A stretch of DNA of 64,000 nucleotides from the NCBI RefSeq assembly GCF_940670765.1, contig NZ_CALNVW010000007.1, forward strand, positions 186,001-250,000, written 5' to 3'. The notes beneath the pieces are model-generated. The model was not told where the DNA came from. It searched no databases and was given only the letters and a program-made list of their open reading frames with translations. Positions within the stretch are counted from its first letter, which is position 1. Every line of letters begins with the position of its first letter. Below, in pieces: positions 52,378 to 63,247 of this stretch. The position numbers were made by a program, and so were the translations under genes. This DNA comes from Streptomyces sp. A 4/2. GTDB taxonomy: Bacteria; Actinomycetota; Actinomycetes; Streptomycetales; Streptomycetaceae.

Positions 52378-52655
52378 ATGTCCTGCGCGATGCGGTGAAT
52401 GAAGTCACGCGACGCGGCGGCGGAGAGCGCCGCGCCTTCGATCTTCTCGTAGAGAGCACGGTATTTCTGCATCTGAGGCGCAGCATCGACGAAGATACTG
52501 CCGTGCGCCGCGTCCAGTTGCACCGTGTCCAACTCGGGTACGGCACCTCCCGCGTAGAGCACGGAGCCGGGTGCGCCGCTCGGTCTCGGAGGGCGGGACG
52601 GCAAGGGTGTGTGGTTCGAGCTGCACCTCGCCACTCTCGCTGTCGGTCCCGGCAA
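52374..52655 (-). pseudogene. Remnant of a Scr1-type XRE regulator (DUF5753 C-terminal end only)
   Basis: A 93-codon open frame whose last 65 residues (from GSVLYAGGAVPELDTVQLD through FIHRIAQDM) match the end of the ligand-type domain of Scr1/DUF5753 regulators. The expected helix-turn-helix and roughly 200 more N-terminal residues are missing; the preceding residues (Pro/Arg/Ser-rich) are unrelated. The upstream side meets the divergent lipoprotein promoter directly. It overlaps the DUF397 start, as in intact pairs, so this was a normal pair before truncation. It may still be translated as a short peptide. Boundaries are approximate. Confidence 0.8.
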
Positions 52656-52695
52656 CTAAACTTCCTTGCCACAAGCGAACACAAGGGGTGGGGAC

Positions 52696-53544
52696 ATGAA
52701 GGTAAGCAGCGCCGCGATAGGCGTGGCGGCGGTCGCGGCGGTCGTGGGGATGACCGGTTGTTCGGCCGACACTGCCAAGAAGGCGGCCGACGGAGCCGTG
52801 AAGGTGGCGGCGCAACCGCTGGCCGCGCTCCAGCGGGCGACGGAGAGCACGAAGAAGTACGGTTCCGCCGACGTCGATGTCAGAACCTCGGGGTCCGGCA
52901 CCCCCACCACGGAGATGGTCGGGACGTACTCCTGGGGGAACGGTCTCGCCCTCGACGCGCAGATGGACGCGAAGTCCACCGGAATGGCCTCGCTGACGTC
53001 CGGCGACACCATCAATGTTCGGATGACGCACGGCTCGTACTACTACCACGTCACCCCGCAGAAGAGCGGCCCGCTCAAGGGCAAGCACTGGATGCGGGTC
53101 GACATGTCGGCCGTTCTGGGCAAGGAAAGCTCGGACGCCTTGGTGAGCAGCAACGCCGACCCGACGCGGGGCCTCAAGTCCCTGAAGTACGCCAAGGACG
53201 CCAAGGTGGTGGGCAAGGAGACCGTCCTCGGCAAGGAGACCACCCACTACCGGGCCACTCTGTCCAAGGAGGACCTCGGAGCTGCCGGGGCCGCGCTCTC
53301 GCCGGAGGACAAGAAGTCGCTGCTCGGCGAGTTCACCGGGACCGTGGACTCGATTTCCTACGACGTCTGGGTGGACGGCCACGACATGCCGGTCCGGATG
53401 AAGGAAGACATCGGCGCGATGAAGGTCGCGATGGACTTCAAGGAGTTCGGCCCCGCGAAGGACATCAAGGCCCCGCCGGCCTCGGACACCGCGGATCTGA
53501 CCGACGCGGTCAAGGGGCAGCAGTCCGGCCAGACGGCCGGCTGA
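52696..53544 (+). CDS. LppX/LprG-like lipoprotein, unknown function
   Basis: A 282-residue exported lipoprotein. ATG 52696 follows AAGGGGTGGGG. The signal is VSSAAIGVAAVAAVVGMTGC with lipobox GMTGC, so the cysteine near residue 21 is lipidated. The mature part is a beta-rich shell like the LppX/LprG family of actinobacteria (SADVDVRTSG, EMVGTYSWGNGLALDAQMDA, YYYHVTPQKSGPL, DSISYDVWVDGHDMPVRMKE). These proteins carry lipids or lipid-like ligands across the envelope. The gene stands alone, with a shared hairpin terminator after it. Confidence 0.88.
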   Translation: MKVSSAAIGVAAVAAVVGMTGCSADTAKKAADGAVKVAAQPLAALQRATESTKKYGSADVDVRTSGSGTPTTEMVGTYSWGNGLALDAQMDAKSTGMASLTSGDTINVRMTHGSYYYHVTPQKSGPLKGKHWMRVDMSAVLGKESSDALVSSNADPTRGLKSLKYAKDAKVVGKETVLGKETTHYRATLSKEDLGAAGAALSPEDKKSLLGEFTGTVDSISYDVWVDGHDMPVRMKEDIGAMKVAMDFKEFGPAKDIKAPPASDTADLTDAVKGQQSGQTAG

Positions 53545-53582
53545 GTCGCCGGCCGGTCCGCTCTGCGGGCCCGGGATCGTCA

Positions 53583-53628
53583 GGAGGCCGCCGGTCGCCC
53601 TTCTCGGGAAGGGTGACCGGCGGCCTCC
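53583..53628 (+). terminator. Bidirectional hairpin terminator between the lipoprotein and the broken gene
   Basis: A 20-bp stem: 53583-53602 pairs with 53609-53628 (outer GGAGGCCGCCGGTC matched exactly, inner part with one G-U pair) around loop CTCGGG. It lies 38 bases after the lipoprotein stop and just before the end of the minus-strand broken gene. Confidence 0.88.
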
Positions 53629-53634
53629 GTCAGG

Positions 53635-53962
53635 TCAGCGGGTGACCGGCTCGGCGATCCTGAAATCGCTGCCGTTGCGCACGCCGAGCCTGATCTCGAT
53701 CTCGACCCGGCGCGCCGACTCGTCCACCGTGAACTCCCGGCTCGCCTCCGCGAGCCGCGCCCGGCGGCGCTGTCCCCGGTAGCGGAAGCAGACGCCGATC
53801 CGGTGCGGCCCCGGCGCCACGGTGATCTCGGTCGTCCCCCCAGCGTCCCCGGCGTTCCCGCCCGTCGATCTCGATGAACGGTGCGGTGAGCAGGTGGTGG
53901 AACCACGCTGCGGGGAGGGACGGTCTGATCCGTACTGCGGTCAACACCCCTTGATCCGGCAT
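53635..53962 (-). pseudogene. Short gene broken by a 1-base homopolymer frameshift
   Basis: Two adjacent frames join into one sensible protein if one base is removed from the C6 run at 53836-53841. The first part (from about 53962) ends AAWFHHLLTAPFIEIDGRER with RGRWG. The second continues TTEITVAPGPHRIGVCFRYR and ends SDFRIAEPVTR. As written, the first frame reads on into unrelated sequence. Length intact would be about 107 residues, soluble and beta-rich with the pattern of a small conserved actinomycete protein; no function is recognisable. It may be a real mutation, a slippery site or a sequencing error in the run. Confidence 0.75.
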
Positions 53963-53985
53963 GCGTTCGCGCTAGGCCGACCCGT

Positions 53986-54023
53986 ATCCGGGCGCGCCAG
54001 GGCGCGACAGGGCGTGCCCGGAT
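53986..54023 (-). terminator. Hairpin terminator of the phospholipase C-type gene
   Basis: ATCCGGGCGCGC (53986-53997) pairs with GCGTGCCCGGAT (54012-54023), 12 bp with one G-U pair and a 14-base loop. It lies nine bases after the stop of the minus-strand gene. Confidence 0.75.
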
Positions 54024-54031
54024 CCGAGATG

Positions 54032-55918
54032 TCAGCTCTCCGTACGGCCCCTGCGCCTGCGGACCGCGAAGGCGACGCCGCCCGCGGCGACCAGCGCCGC
54101 GGCGATCCCGGCCGGCAGGACCGCCGGGGACGGGCTGCTGTCCGCGAGGTCACCGGCAGCCAGGTCGGAGCGGGCGGTGAGGCCCGCCTGCGCCGCCGCG
54201 CCGTGCGGGTGCGCAGGGTGCGACGGGTGACCCGGGTGGGTCGGGATGGATCCGACCGACCGCACCGAGCCGTCCGTGTTGAGCAACACCTGCTTGTTGT
54301 TCGGGTGCTTGAAGTCGAAGGCCGAGGTCAGCGAGTTCGCGCGGGCGTCGAAGGAGGCGTCACCGATGCGCCCGGTGTGCCAGTTGTCCTCGATGAACCG
54401 GGTGATCGAGGTCTGCTCGGTGCGCGTGTGGTCGACCGAATTGACCTTGCTGTACGGGGAGATGACCATCAGCGGCTGCCGGGTGCCGGGGCCGCAGCGG
54501 TCGGCGTAGCCGCCCGCCGAGCGCGGTCCGGCCTGGCAGGCGGGGCTGTCGGTGGCCTTGCCGTTGGAGCCGGTCGCGGTGTCCTTCGAGCCGTTCTGCG
54601 GCTTGGCGTACGCGTGGTCGTACCAGCCGTCGGAGTCGTCGTAGGCGAGGACGACCGCGGTGTCCTTCCACGCCGGGGACTGCTGGAGCTTGTTGATCTG
54701 GCCGACGAGGAAGTGCTGCTCGTCGATCGGGTCGGAGTAGGCGGCGTGGCCGTCCTGGAACTCCGCGGCCTTCAGGAAGCTGACCGCGGGCAGCTTGTCC
54801 GCCTTCAGCGCGGAGTCGAAGTCCGTCAGGTCGTAGTTGTGGTTCGCCTGACCGTTGTGGCCGATCTCGCTGACGTTCTTCGGGGCCAGGTGGTGGGGGT
54901 TGGACGTCGACTTGTAGTACTGGAACGGCGAGTGGTGCGGGCTGTAGTCGACGGACGCGGCGCCGCCCACATTGGTGTGGGTGTTGCCCGCGCACTTCGC
55001 GTACTCGCCCTGCTTGCCGCTCCAGGCGGTGCTGGGACGGAAGCCGCCCTGGAACCAGCCCCAGCTGACGTCCTGCTTGTTGAGCAGGTCGCCGATGTTC
55101 TTGCCCTGCATCGTGGCGAGCGCGTTCTTGCTGGTGTGGTCGCCGTCCGAGCAATCGTCGTACGCCGGGTCGGGGTCGTTGACGACCGTGCCGACACCCT
55201 TGGCGTCCGGCGAGAGGACCGTGTACGGGTCGGGGGTGGCGGTCTGCTTCGGGTGCTCCGTGCCGGAGGCCGGGTCGACGGAGGTCACGCCGTGCGTCTG
55301 ACCGGAGATCAGGTTGAGCGCGCCGGGCGTGGACGGGCCGTAGGTGGTGCTGTACGAGTTGTCGCCGAGCGAGTAGTGCTGGGCGTAGTTCCACAGCCCG
55401 GTGACCGTGTTGCCGTCGTAGTAGTCCATGACCAGGCCGGGCTCGCCGAAGAGGTTGCCCGAGCACTTGCCGGAGTCGGTGTTCTGGACGTACTGGTCGG
55501 CCTTGCCGCCATTGGCCGCGTACTGCTCGGCCGCGTAGTTGTGGTTCTGGTCGCAGGTCAGCGCCTGGGACGGGGAGAGCCGCCGGGGGGCGTACTGGTT
55601 CGGGTTCTTCTTCAGCAGCCCGGCCGCGCTGAGGGTGTCGATGTTCTTGGGCGTGTGCTTGTCGGCCGTGAACTTCGTGCCGTCGGTGTTGGCCGCCTTC
55701 GGGTACGTACCGAAGTAGTGGTCGAAGGAGACGTTCTCCTGGAAGATCACCACCAGGTGCTTGACCGGGGTGGCCGTCGAAGAGCCGCCGTGGTGGCCGT
55801 GCGACTGCGCGAACGCGGGGGCCGAACCCCCGAGGACGGTGAGCGCCGCAGCTCCGGCGAAGGCGCCCCACCGTATCGCCCGGCGTCCGGGCCCCGCCGT
55901 TCTCCCTGTGCTGACCAT
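54032..55918 (-). CDS. Exported phosphoesterase, phospholipase C/acid phosphatase type, membrane-anchored
   Basis: A 628-residue exported enzyme. ATG 55918 has a GGAG site just upstream. The signal peptide contains an RR pair (GRRAIRWGAFAGAAALTVLG, cleavage near AFAQS). The phosphoesterase domain begins with VKHLVVIFQENVSFDHYFGT, where the asparagine/glutamate of the active site lie. It continues with HNYAAEQYAANGG, GEPGLVMDYYDGN, DVSWGWFQGGF and VLAYDDSDGWYDHAY. The end carries a C-terminal membrane helix (LPAGIAAALVAAGGVAFAV) and RRRRGRTES, so the enzyme is anchored at the surface; no LAXTG motif is clear. It should cleave phospholipid or phosphate esters outside the cell. It stands alone between efeB and a broken gene. 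Confidence 0.9.
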   Translation of the reverse strand: MVSTGRTAGPGRRAIRWGAFAGAAALTVLGGSAPAFAQSHGHHGGSSTATPVKHLVVIFQENVSFDHYFGTYPKAANTDGTKFTADKHTPKNIDTLSAAGLLKKNPNQYAPRRLSPSQALTCDQNHNYAAEQYAANGGKADQYVQNTDSGKCSGNLFGEPGLVMDYYDGNTVTGLWNYAQHYSLGDNSYSTTYGPSTPGALNLISGQTHGVTSVDPASGTEHPKQTATPDPYTVLSPDAKGVGTVVNDPDPAYDDCSDGDHTSKNALATMQGKNIGDLLNKQDVSWGWFQGGFRPSTAWSGKQGEYAKCAGNTHTNVGGAASVDYSPHHSPFQYYKSTSNPHHLAPKNVSEIGHNGQANHNYDLTDFDSALKADKLPAVSFLKAAEFQDGHAAYSDPIDEQHFLVGQINKLQQSPAWKDTAVVLAYDDSDGWYDHAYAKPQNGSKDTATGSNGKATDSPACQAGPRSAGGYADRCGPGTRQPLMVISPYSKVNSVDHTRTEQTSITRFIEDNWHTGRIGDASFDARANSLTSAFDFKHPNNKQVLLNTDGSVRSVGSIPTHPGHPSHPAHPHGAAAQAGLTARSDLAAGDLADSSPSPAVLPAGIAAALVAAGGVAFAVRRRRGRTES

Positions 55919-56121
55919 GCTCTCCGTGCCTCCGCTGTCGACTGTCGCCGGTGGCTGCCGGGTGGCTGCCGTGTGGCTTACGGAGAGCGATGTTCCGCCG
56001 GGTCCACGACCTGGCGACTGCGCGGCTGTGTCGCCGGGGTGAACAGGCAGTCAGGAAGTCCAGGCCAAAACTTGACCGCCCCTTGACCGTTGGCGCCGCT
56101 CGTCGAAGGCGCCGGGAGGGC

Positions 56122-57432
56122 CTACGCGAGCAGCGCGCGGCCCAGCCAGTCGGCCCGGTCGCGGACCCCCGGCAGCGCGAAGAAGTACCCGCCGCCGAAC
56201 GGCGAGATGTAGTCCACCAGCGGCTCCCCCGCCAGCCGCTTCTGCACGGTCTCGAACTGCCGGGCCAGGTCCTGCTGGTAGCAGCAGAAGAGCAGCCCCA
56301 TGTCGAGGTTGCCGTTGGAGTCCATGCCCCGGTCGTAGTTGTACGCGCGCCGCAGCAGCCGCTGCTGCTCGGACTTCGGGGTACGGGGGTTGGCCATCCG
56401 GATGTGGCTGTCCAGCGGGATCACATCGCCCTTGGGGTCCTGGGCGTACCGCGGCGCGTCGAACTCGTGCGTCCCGTCGAGGGGTGCGCCGGTGTCGCGG
56501 TTGCGGCCGAACATCCGCTCCTGTTCGGTGAGCGAGACCCGGTCCCAGAACTCCACGAGCATCCGGATCAACCGCACCACCTGGTAGCTGCCCCCGGTGG
56601 CCCACTCCGGCTCCGGGCCGCCGTCCACCCAGACGAGACGGTCCATCGAGGCCTGGTCGGTGACGTCCGGGTTCGCCGTGCCGTCCTTGAAACCGAGGTG
56701 GTTACGGGGGGTGCCGCTGGGCCGGGACGGGCTGGTGAAGCCGTCCATGCGCCAGCGCACCTGCATGGCGCCACGGGTGTGGCGGGCGATGTCCCGCAGG
56801 GCGTGCAGCACCACGTCTGGGCTCTCGGCGCACAGCTGGACACTCACGTCACCGTGGCAGGAGGCCTGTTGGAGGTCGTCGTCGGGGAAGGCGGGCATGG
56901 TGGTGAGCCGCAGCGGCTTGCGGCTCTTCAGCCCGAAGCGGTCGTCGAAGAGGGACGCGCCGACGCCCGCGGTGACGGTCAGCCCGCCCGCCGGGACCTG
57001 CGGTCCGAGGACCCCCGAGTCGGCGGGCGGGGCGGTGATGCCGAGCGGGGGCGGGGTGCCGCCGGTGGTCAGGAAGCGGGCCCGGTCGGTGAGCGTACGG
57101 AACAGTTCGGTGAGTTCCCTGCGGCCGTCGGCGGTGACGTCGAACGAGGCGAACGCGGTGGCGCGCTGCGGGGGCTGGAGGATGCCCGCCTGGTGGGCGC
57201 CGTGGAACTCCGTACGTGCGGGGCTCTGTTGGGCGATCTGTTCGGCGGATACCTGCGGGGCGGCCTCGGGCCGGTCCGCGCCGACCAGTCCGGCTCCGGC
57301 CACCACCGAACCCACGCCCAGCGCCGCGCTCCGCAGGAAGCCGCGCCGGCGCACCTCGCTGTGCGTACCGCCGTCGGTCACGCTCGTACCGTCCCCGGTC
57401 GTGCCCGTCCCGCTCGTGCTGCCCTCGGTCAT
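56122..57432 (-). CDS. efeB: EfeB, Tat-exported Dyp-type heme peroxidase of the iron uptake system
   Basis: A 436-residue Dyp peroxidase. ATG 57432 overlaps the efeO stop (ATGA). The Tat signal is [15 protein letters not shown]. Active-site elements are all seen: distal aspartate in [12 protein letters not shown], proximal heme histidine in [14 protein letters not shown] and distal arginine after [19 protein letters not shown]. EfeB works outside the membrane with EfeO, oxidising ferrous iron or stripping iron from heme for transport. Downstream is the phosphoesterase gene, 203 bases on. The EfeU permease gene is not beside it. Confidence 0.94.
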   Translation of the reverse strand: MTEGSTSGTGTTGDGTSVTDGGTHSEVRRRGFLRSAALGVGSVVAGAGLVGADRPEAAPQVSAEQIAQQSPARTEFHGAHQAGILQPPQRATAFASFDVTADGRRELTELFRTLTDRARFLTTGGTPPPLGITAPPADSGVLGPQVPAGGLTVTAGVGASLFDDRFGLKSRKPLRLTTMPAFPDDDLQQASCHGDVSVQLCAESPDVVLHALRDIARHTRGAMQVRWRMDGFTSPSRPSGTPRNHLGFKDGTANPDVTDQASMDRLVWVDGGPEPEWATGGSYQVVRLIRMLVEFWDRVSLTEQERMFGRNRDTGAPLDGTHEFDAPRYAQDPKGDVIPLDSHIRMANPRTPKSEQQRLLRRAYNYDRGMDSNGNLDMGLLFCCYQQDLARQFETVQKRLAGEPLVDYISPFGGGYFFALPGVRDRADWLGRALLA

Positions 57433-58730
57433 GCCGTCCTCCGCAGGTCACAGATGGCCGCGACCGACGACAGCAGTTCCGTCGCCTCGCTGACATCGCC
57501 GTTGAGCCGTTCACGGTCCGCGGTCGCCAGCCGGTCCAAGGGTGTCCAGCGACCGTCGTGCCCGAAGCCTTCCACTGTGCGCTCCGTACGGTCCAGCCAG
57601 GCGTCCGTCCGGGCCAGATCCGGATCGCGGGTGGTGAGCAACGGGCGCAGTACGGAGAGGAGTTCGCGGGTGCCGTCCAGGTTGGCGCGGACGGTGGCCA
57701 GGTTGCTGCCGCTGCCGAAGTCGGTGCGCCCGGTCAGTTCGAACCGGATCGTGTTCTCCAGCACCTCGTGGGCGCGCAGTCCCAGGTCCGCCGGGTCCAT
57801 CCGCTGTTGCGGCCAGTTGTCGCGCAGGGCGTGGACGGCGTGCGCGAGCCGGTCGGTAGGGCCGCGCAGCGAGGCGGCCGACTCACCGTGCCACAGGCCG
57901 TACTCGACGCGGTGGAAGCCCTGGAAGTCCGGGTCGTGCGGGCCCTCGGGCAGTCCCGCGTCGGTGCCGTTGACGGCGGCGTCCGCGTCACCGAAGGTGC
58001 CGTAGGCCGCGCCCATCCGCTCGTACACGAGATGCGCGGGCAGCCAGGCCTTCCGGGCCGCGGCCAGGTCACCGCTGTCGACGGCCTTCTTGAGCACGTC
58101 CGTCTTCCGGGCGAGTTCGATGGTCCGCTCGCCGATCCACTTCTGGTACGTCAGCGTCGGCGGGATCAGGTCGTGTTCGGTCACCGGCACCACGTGCGGG
58201 CCGCCGCGGGCGTTGCCCGGGATGCGTACGGTCGGTCCGGTGACGGCGTCCGCGTCGTCGGGCAGACACCGGAACGCGTACGAGCCACCGCCGAGCGTCA
58301 CCCGCATCTCGCGGGTCGTGCCGGGGGCCAGTCCCTCGACCTCGGCGTGGACGGCTCCGGTCCGGGGGTCGACGAGGTCGACCTCGGCCGGGCCGGTGGA
58401 GGTGTTGCGCAGGTCGAAGACCTGGGTGCCGGGGCGGGGCCGGGTCCAGCCGTGGCCGCACGCGCCGAGCGAGACCTCGACGGAGGTGTGCCGCAGACCG
58501 TCGGGGGTCGCGGATCCCGATGAGTTCGCCGCGCGTCCTGCCGCCGGGGTGTCGGCGGCGAGGAAGGCACCGAGGGTGACCGCGGTGACGGTGGCCAGGA
58601 CGGCGACCGCCGCCCATATTCGGCGGTGGATCGCAGGGGTCTCCACGGAGTCGGAGCCGGTGCTACGGACCGGGCCGGTGCCGACACCTGGGTCGGTACG
58701 GGAGTCGGAGCCGGTACGACGGCTGGGCAC
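57429..58730 (-). CDS. efeO: EfeO, exported iron-binding protein with cupredoxin and M75 domains
   Basis: A 433-residue exported protein. GTG 58730 begins a long cytoplasmic tail, then a membrane/signal helix ([20 protein letters not shown]). A cupredoxin-like domain follows (about 70-165, [20 protein letters not shown] to GSYAFRCLP). Next is the imelysin/M75 domain with the iron-type motif [12 protein letters not shown] (HxxE) and the segment [20 protein letters not shown]. It captures iron for the EfeU permease. It shares an ATGA overlap with efeB. No efeU is adjacent on either side. Confidence 0.93.
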   Translation of the reverse strand: MPSRRTGSDSRTDPGVGTGPVRSTGSDSVETPAIHRRIWAAVAVLATVTAVTLGAFLAADTPAAGRAANSSGSATPDGLRHTSVEVSLGACGHGWTRPRPGTQVFDLRNTSTGPAEVDLVDPRTGAVHAEVEGLAPGTTREMRVTLGGGSYAFRCLPDDADAVTGPTVRIPGNARGGPHVVPVTEHDLIPPTLTYQKWIGERTIELARKTDVLKKAVDSGDLAAARKAWLPAHLVYERMGAAYGTFGDADAAVNGTDAGLPEGPHDPDFQGFHRVEYGLWHGESAASLRGPTDRLAHAVHALRDNWPQQRMDPADLGLRAHEVLENTIRFELTGRTDFGSGSNLATVRANLDGTRELLSVLRPLLTTRDPDLARTDAWLDRTERTVEGFGHDGRWTPLDRLATADRERLNGDVSEATELLSSVAAICDLRRTA

Positions 58731-58885
58731 AACGGGGCTCCGCTCGGACGGCAGTCGGGGGAGGTCGGACGCCGTTCATGCTAGGCATCCGTCCCCCGCC
58801 CCAACTACCGTCCGGGGCCTCTCCCGGTGGCAGTTCCCCGAGAGTTCACCGTGGTGACATCCCAGGGACCGGGGGCCCCGCACCA

Positions 58886-58920
58886 CGCGCTCCGGGCCGG
58901 GGCGGGCGACCCGGAGCGCG
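58886..58920 (-). terminator. Hairpin terminator of the inositol operon
   Basis: An 11-bp perfect stem: CGCGCTCCGGG (58886-58896) with CCCGGAGCGCG (58910-58920), 13-base loop, seven bases after the iolA stop on the minus strand. Confidence 0.8.
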
Positions 58921-58926
58921 CGATCC

Positions 58927-60426
<1,500 letters not shown>

Positions 60427-60437
60427 GTACATGCTCC

Positions 60438-62330
60438 TTAAAGATGGCGGCGTCGGGCTGCGACCTGCCGGTCGTACTCCTCCCGGGCCTCGACCGCCGA
60501 CGGGCGGGTCGCGGTCTCAGCTACCGGAACATCCCACCACGCCTGTGCCGGAGGGGGCCCCGACACTGTGTCTGCGGTTTCGGTCTCCACGTAGACACAT
60601 GTGGGACGGTCCGACGCACGCGCCGCGGCCAGAGCTTCCCGCAGGTCACGCACCGTTTTCGCGCGCAGCACGGTCAGGCCGAGGCTGGCCGCGTTGGCGG
60701 CGAGATCGACGGGCAGCGGCGCGCCCGTGTACGTACCGTCCGGGGCCCGGAAGCGGTAGGCCGTACCGAAGCGCTCGGCTCCCACCGACTCGGAGAGACC
60801 GCCGATGGAGGCGTAGCCGTGGTTCTGGAGGATCACGATGTTGACGGGCAGGCCCTCCTGAACGGCGGTGACGATTTCGGTGGGGTTCATCAGATACGTG
60901 CCGTCGCCGACCAGGGCCCAGACGGGGCGCCCGGGGGCCGCCAGCTGGACGCCGATCGCGGCCGGGATCTCGTAACCCATGCAGGAGTAGCCGTACTCGA
61001 CGTGGTACTGGTCGCGGGAGCGGGTGCGCCACAGCTGGTGCAGGTCGCCGGGGAGCGAGCCGGCCGCGTTGATGACGATGTCCTCGCCCGTCACCAGGGA
61101 GTCGAGCACCCCGAGCAACTGCGCCTGGGTGGGCGGCCGGTCGTCGTGGCGGACGGCGTACGCGGCGGTGACCCGACCCTCCCAGTCGGCCTTCGCCGCG
61201 TGGTAGGCGCCCTCGTACGCGGCGGGTACCCGGTGGGCCCGCAGTGCGTCGGTCAGCAGCTCAAGGGTGGCGCGGGCGTCCGCGACCAGCGGGAGCCCGG
61301 CGAGCTTGTGGGCGTCGAAGCCGGTGATGTTGACGTTGACGAAGCGCACGTCCGGGGCCTGGAACAGGGTGGACGACGCGGTGGTGAAGTCGGAGTAGCG
61401 GGTGCCGACGCCGATCACCAGGTCGGCGGCGCGGGCGAGCACGTCGGCGGTGGCGGTCCCGGTGTGGCCGATGCCGCCGACGTCCGCCGGGTGGTCGTAC
61501 GGCAGCGAGCCCTTGCCCGCCTGGGTGGACGCCACCGGGATGCCGGTCGCGTCGGCGAGCCCGCGCAGGGCGTCCTCGGCGCGGCTGTGGCGGACGCCGC
61601 CGCCCGCGACGATCAGCGGGCGGCGGGCGGCCCGGATCGCGGCGACCGCGTCGGCCAGTTCCCGCTCGTCGGGCCGGGGCACCGGCACCCGCCAGACCCG
61701 CTCGGCGAAGAACTCCTCGGGCCAGTCGTACGCCTCGGCCTGGACGTCCTGGGGCAGCGCCAGCGTCACCGCACCGGTCTGCGCGGGGTCGGCGAGGACC
61801 CGCATCGCGGCGAGCACGGCCGGGATCAGCGCCTCGGGGCGGGTGATCCGGTCGAAGTACTTCGAGACGGGACGCAGACAGTCGTTGACCGACACATCGC
61901 CCGCGTACGGGACTTCGAGCTGCTGGAGCACCGGGTCGGCGGGGCGGGTCGCGAAGGTGTCGCCGGGCAGCAGCAGTACCGGCAGGTGGTTGACGGTGGC
62001 GAGCGCGGCACCGGTGACCAGGTTGGTGGCGCCGGGGCCGATGGAGGTGGTGACGGCGTGCGCGGAGAGCCGTCCGGACTGCCGGGCGTATCCGACGGCC
62101 GCGTGCACCATGGCCTGTTCGTTGCGGCCCTGGTGGTACGGCATCGTGTCCGGGCCCGACTCGACGAGCGCCTGGCCGATTCCGGCGACGTTGCCGTGGC
62201 CGAAGATGCCCCAGGTGGCGGAGATCAGCCGGTGGCGGTGTCCGTCGCGTTCGGTGTACTGGCGGGCCAGGAACGCGATCAGGGCCTGGGCGGTGGTGAG
62301 CCGCCGGGTGGCGGGAAGGGTGGTGCTCAT
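60438..62330 (-). CDS. iolD: IolD, 3D-(3,5/4)-trihydroxycyclohexane-1,2-dione hydrolase
   Basis: A 630-residue ThDP-dependent enzyme, full length for IolD. ATG 62330 overlaps the iolB stop. Features: N-terminal ThDP glutamate segment SATWGIFGHGNVAGIGQALV, SIGPGATNLVTGAALATVNH, and the C-terminal diphosphate-binding ALVGDGTYLMNPTEIVTAVQ, the GDG motif with the Asn further on. It opens the ring of the diketone made by IolE to give 5-deoxyglucuronic acid, which IolB acts on. Eleven bases separate it from mmsA. Confidence 0.94.
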   Translation of the reverse strand: MSTTLPATRRLTTAQALIAFLARQYTERDGHRHRLISATWGIFGHGNVAGIGQALVESGPDTMPYHQGRNEQAMVHAAVGYARQSGRLSAHAVTTSIGPGATNLVTGAALATVNHLPVLLLPGDTFATRPADPVLQQLEVPYAGDVSVNDCLRPVSKYFDRITRPEALIPAVLAAMRVLADPAQTGAVTLALPQDVQAEAYDWPEEFFAERVWRVPVPRPDERELADAVAAIRAARRPLIVAGGGVRHSRAEDALRGLADATGIPVASTQAGKGSLPYDHPADVGGIGHTGTATADVLARAADLVIGVGTRYSDFTTASSTLFQAPDVRFVNVNITGFDAHKLAGLPLVADARATLELLTDALRAHRVPAAYEGAYHAAKADWEGRVTAAYAVRHDDRPPTQAQLLGVLDSLVTGEDIVINAAGSLPGDLHQLWRTRSRDQYHVEYGYSCMGYEIPAAIGVQLAAPGRPVWALVGDGTYLMNPTEIVTAVQEGLPVNIVILQNHGYASIGGLSESVGAERFGTAYRFRAPDGTYTGAPLPVDLAANAASLGLTVLRAKTVRDLREALAAARASDRPTCVYVETETADTVSGPPPAQAWWDVPVAETATRPSAVEAREEYDRQVAARRRHL

Positions 62331-63247
62331 CGGGGGTCCGCCTCCGGTTCGTACAGGGGAAGCCGGGGGCCGGGGTCCGCGCCCGGCCCGTACAGGGGAA
62401 GCCTGGGGTCGACGGGCTGCGACTCCCAGGCCGTACGGATACCGGCGTGGTCCGGGTGGTCGCTGATCAGCCACTCACGCTCCGCGCCCGGCCCCGCCAT
62501 CACATTGAGGTAGTACATGTCGTGCCCGGGGGTGGCCATCGACGGACCGTGCCAGCCGTCGGGGATCAACACCGTGTCCCCGCTGCGGACTTCGGCCAGC
62601 AGGTCGGTGCCGCCGGGCCTGGACGGGGAGACCCGGTGGTAGCCGGGGCCGTCGCCCGCGATCTCGAAGTAGTAGATCTCCTCCAGCACGGACTCCTCGC
62701 CCGGCCGGTACTCGTCGTGCTTGTGGGGCGGGAAGGAGGACCAGTTGCCGCCGGGCGTCAGCACCTCGACGGCGATCAGCCGGTCGCACGCGAAGGTGTC
62801 GGCGGCGGCGAAGTTGTTGACCTGGCGCGAGCAGCTGCCGCTGCCGCGCAGCTCGACGGGAACCTCCGGCGCGGAGCCGTAGCGGGCGGGGAGACGTCGC
62901 TCGCACTTCGCTCCTGCCAGGGCGAAGCGGCCTCCCGCGCCGGAGGAGATCTGGGCGTGGGCGTCGCGCGGTACGTAGGCGAAATCACTGACTCCGCTGA
63001 ACACCCCTGCTCTGCCGCGCAGTTCCATGATCTCGCCGTCCACCTGGACCGTACATGCCCCGGCGAGGGGCAGCAGGATCCATTCGCTTTCTTCTGTGGA
63101 GAGAAGATGTGTGCTCCCCGGCGCGAGTTCCAGGATCCGCAGCGCGGAGCGGTCCCATCCGGCCCGCTCGGGGCCGATGTCCAGGGCGTACGGGCCACGG
63201 GCCGCGCTCCCCGCCCGTACCACCAGGTCGTCGTCGGTCATCACCAT
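62327..63247 (-). CDS. iolB: IolB, 5-deoxy-glucuronate isomerase
   Basis: A 306-residue cupin enzyme. ATG 63247 overlaps the preceding gene's stop by one base and has GGGAGG five bases upstream. Cupin motifs: VLTPGGNWSSFPPHKHDEYR and EEIYYFEIAGDGPGYHRVSP, with the second metal histidine in DGWHGPSMATPGHDMYYLNV. The last 30 residues contain a short duplication (RLPLYGPGAD and RLPLYEPEAD), coded by repeated DNA near 62350-62400, so the tail may vary. It converts 5-deoxyglucuronate into 2-deoxy-5-keto-gluconate. Confidence 0.93.
   Translation of the reverse strand: MVMTDDDLVVRAGSAARGPYALDIGPERAGWDRSALRILELAPGSTHLLSTEESEWILLPLAGACTVQVDGEIMELRGRAGVFSGVSDFAYVPRDAHAQISSGAGGRFALAGAKCERRLPARYGSAPEVPVELRGSGSCSRQVNNFAAADTFACDRLIAVEVLTPGGNWSSFPPHKHDEYRPGEESVLEEIYYFEIAGDGPGYHRVSPSRPGGTDLLAEVRSGDTVLIPDGWHGPSMATPGHDMYYLNVMAGPGAEREWLISDHPDHAGIRTAWESQPVDPRLPLYGPGADPGPRLPLYEPEADPR

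Noticed and set aside
53635..53820. A stand-alone 61-residue gene
   Set aside because: The frame is the second half of a longer protein interrupted by a homopolymer shift; its own start has no ribosome site.
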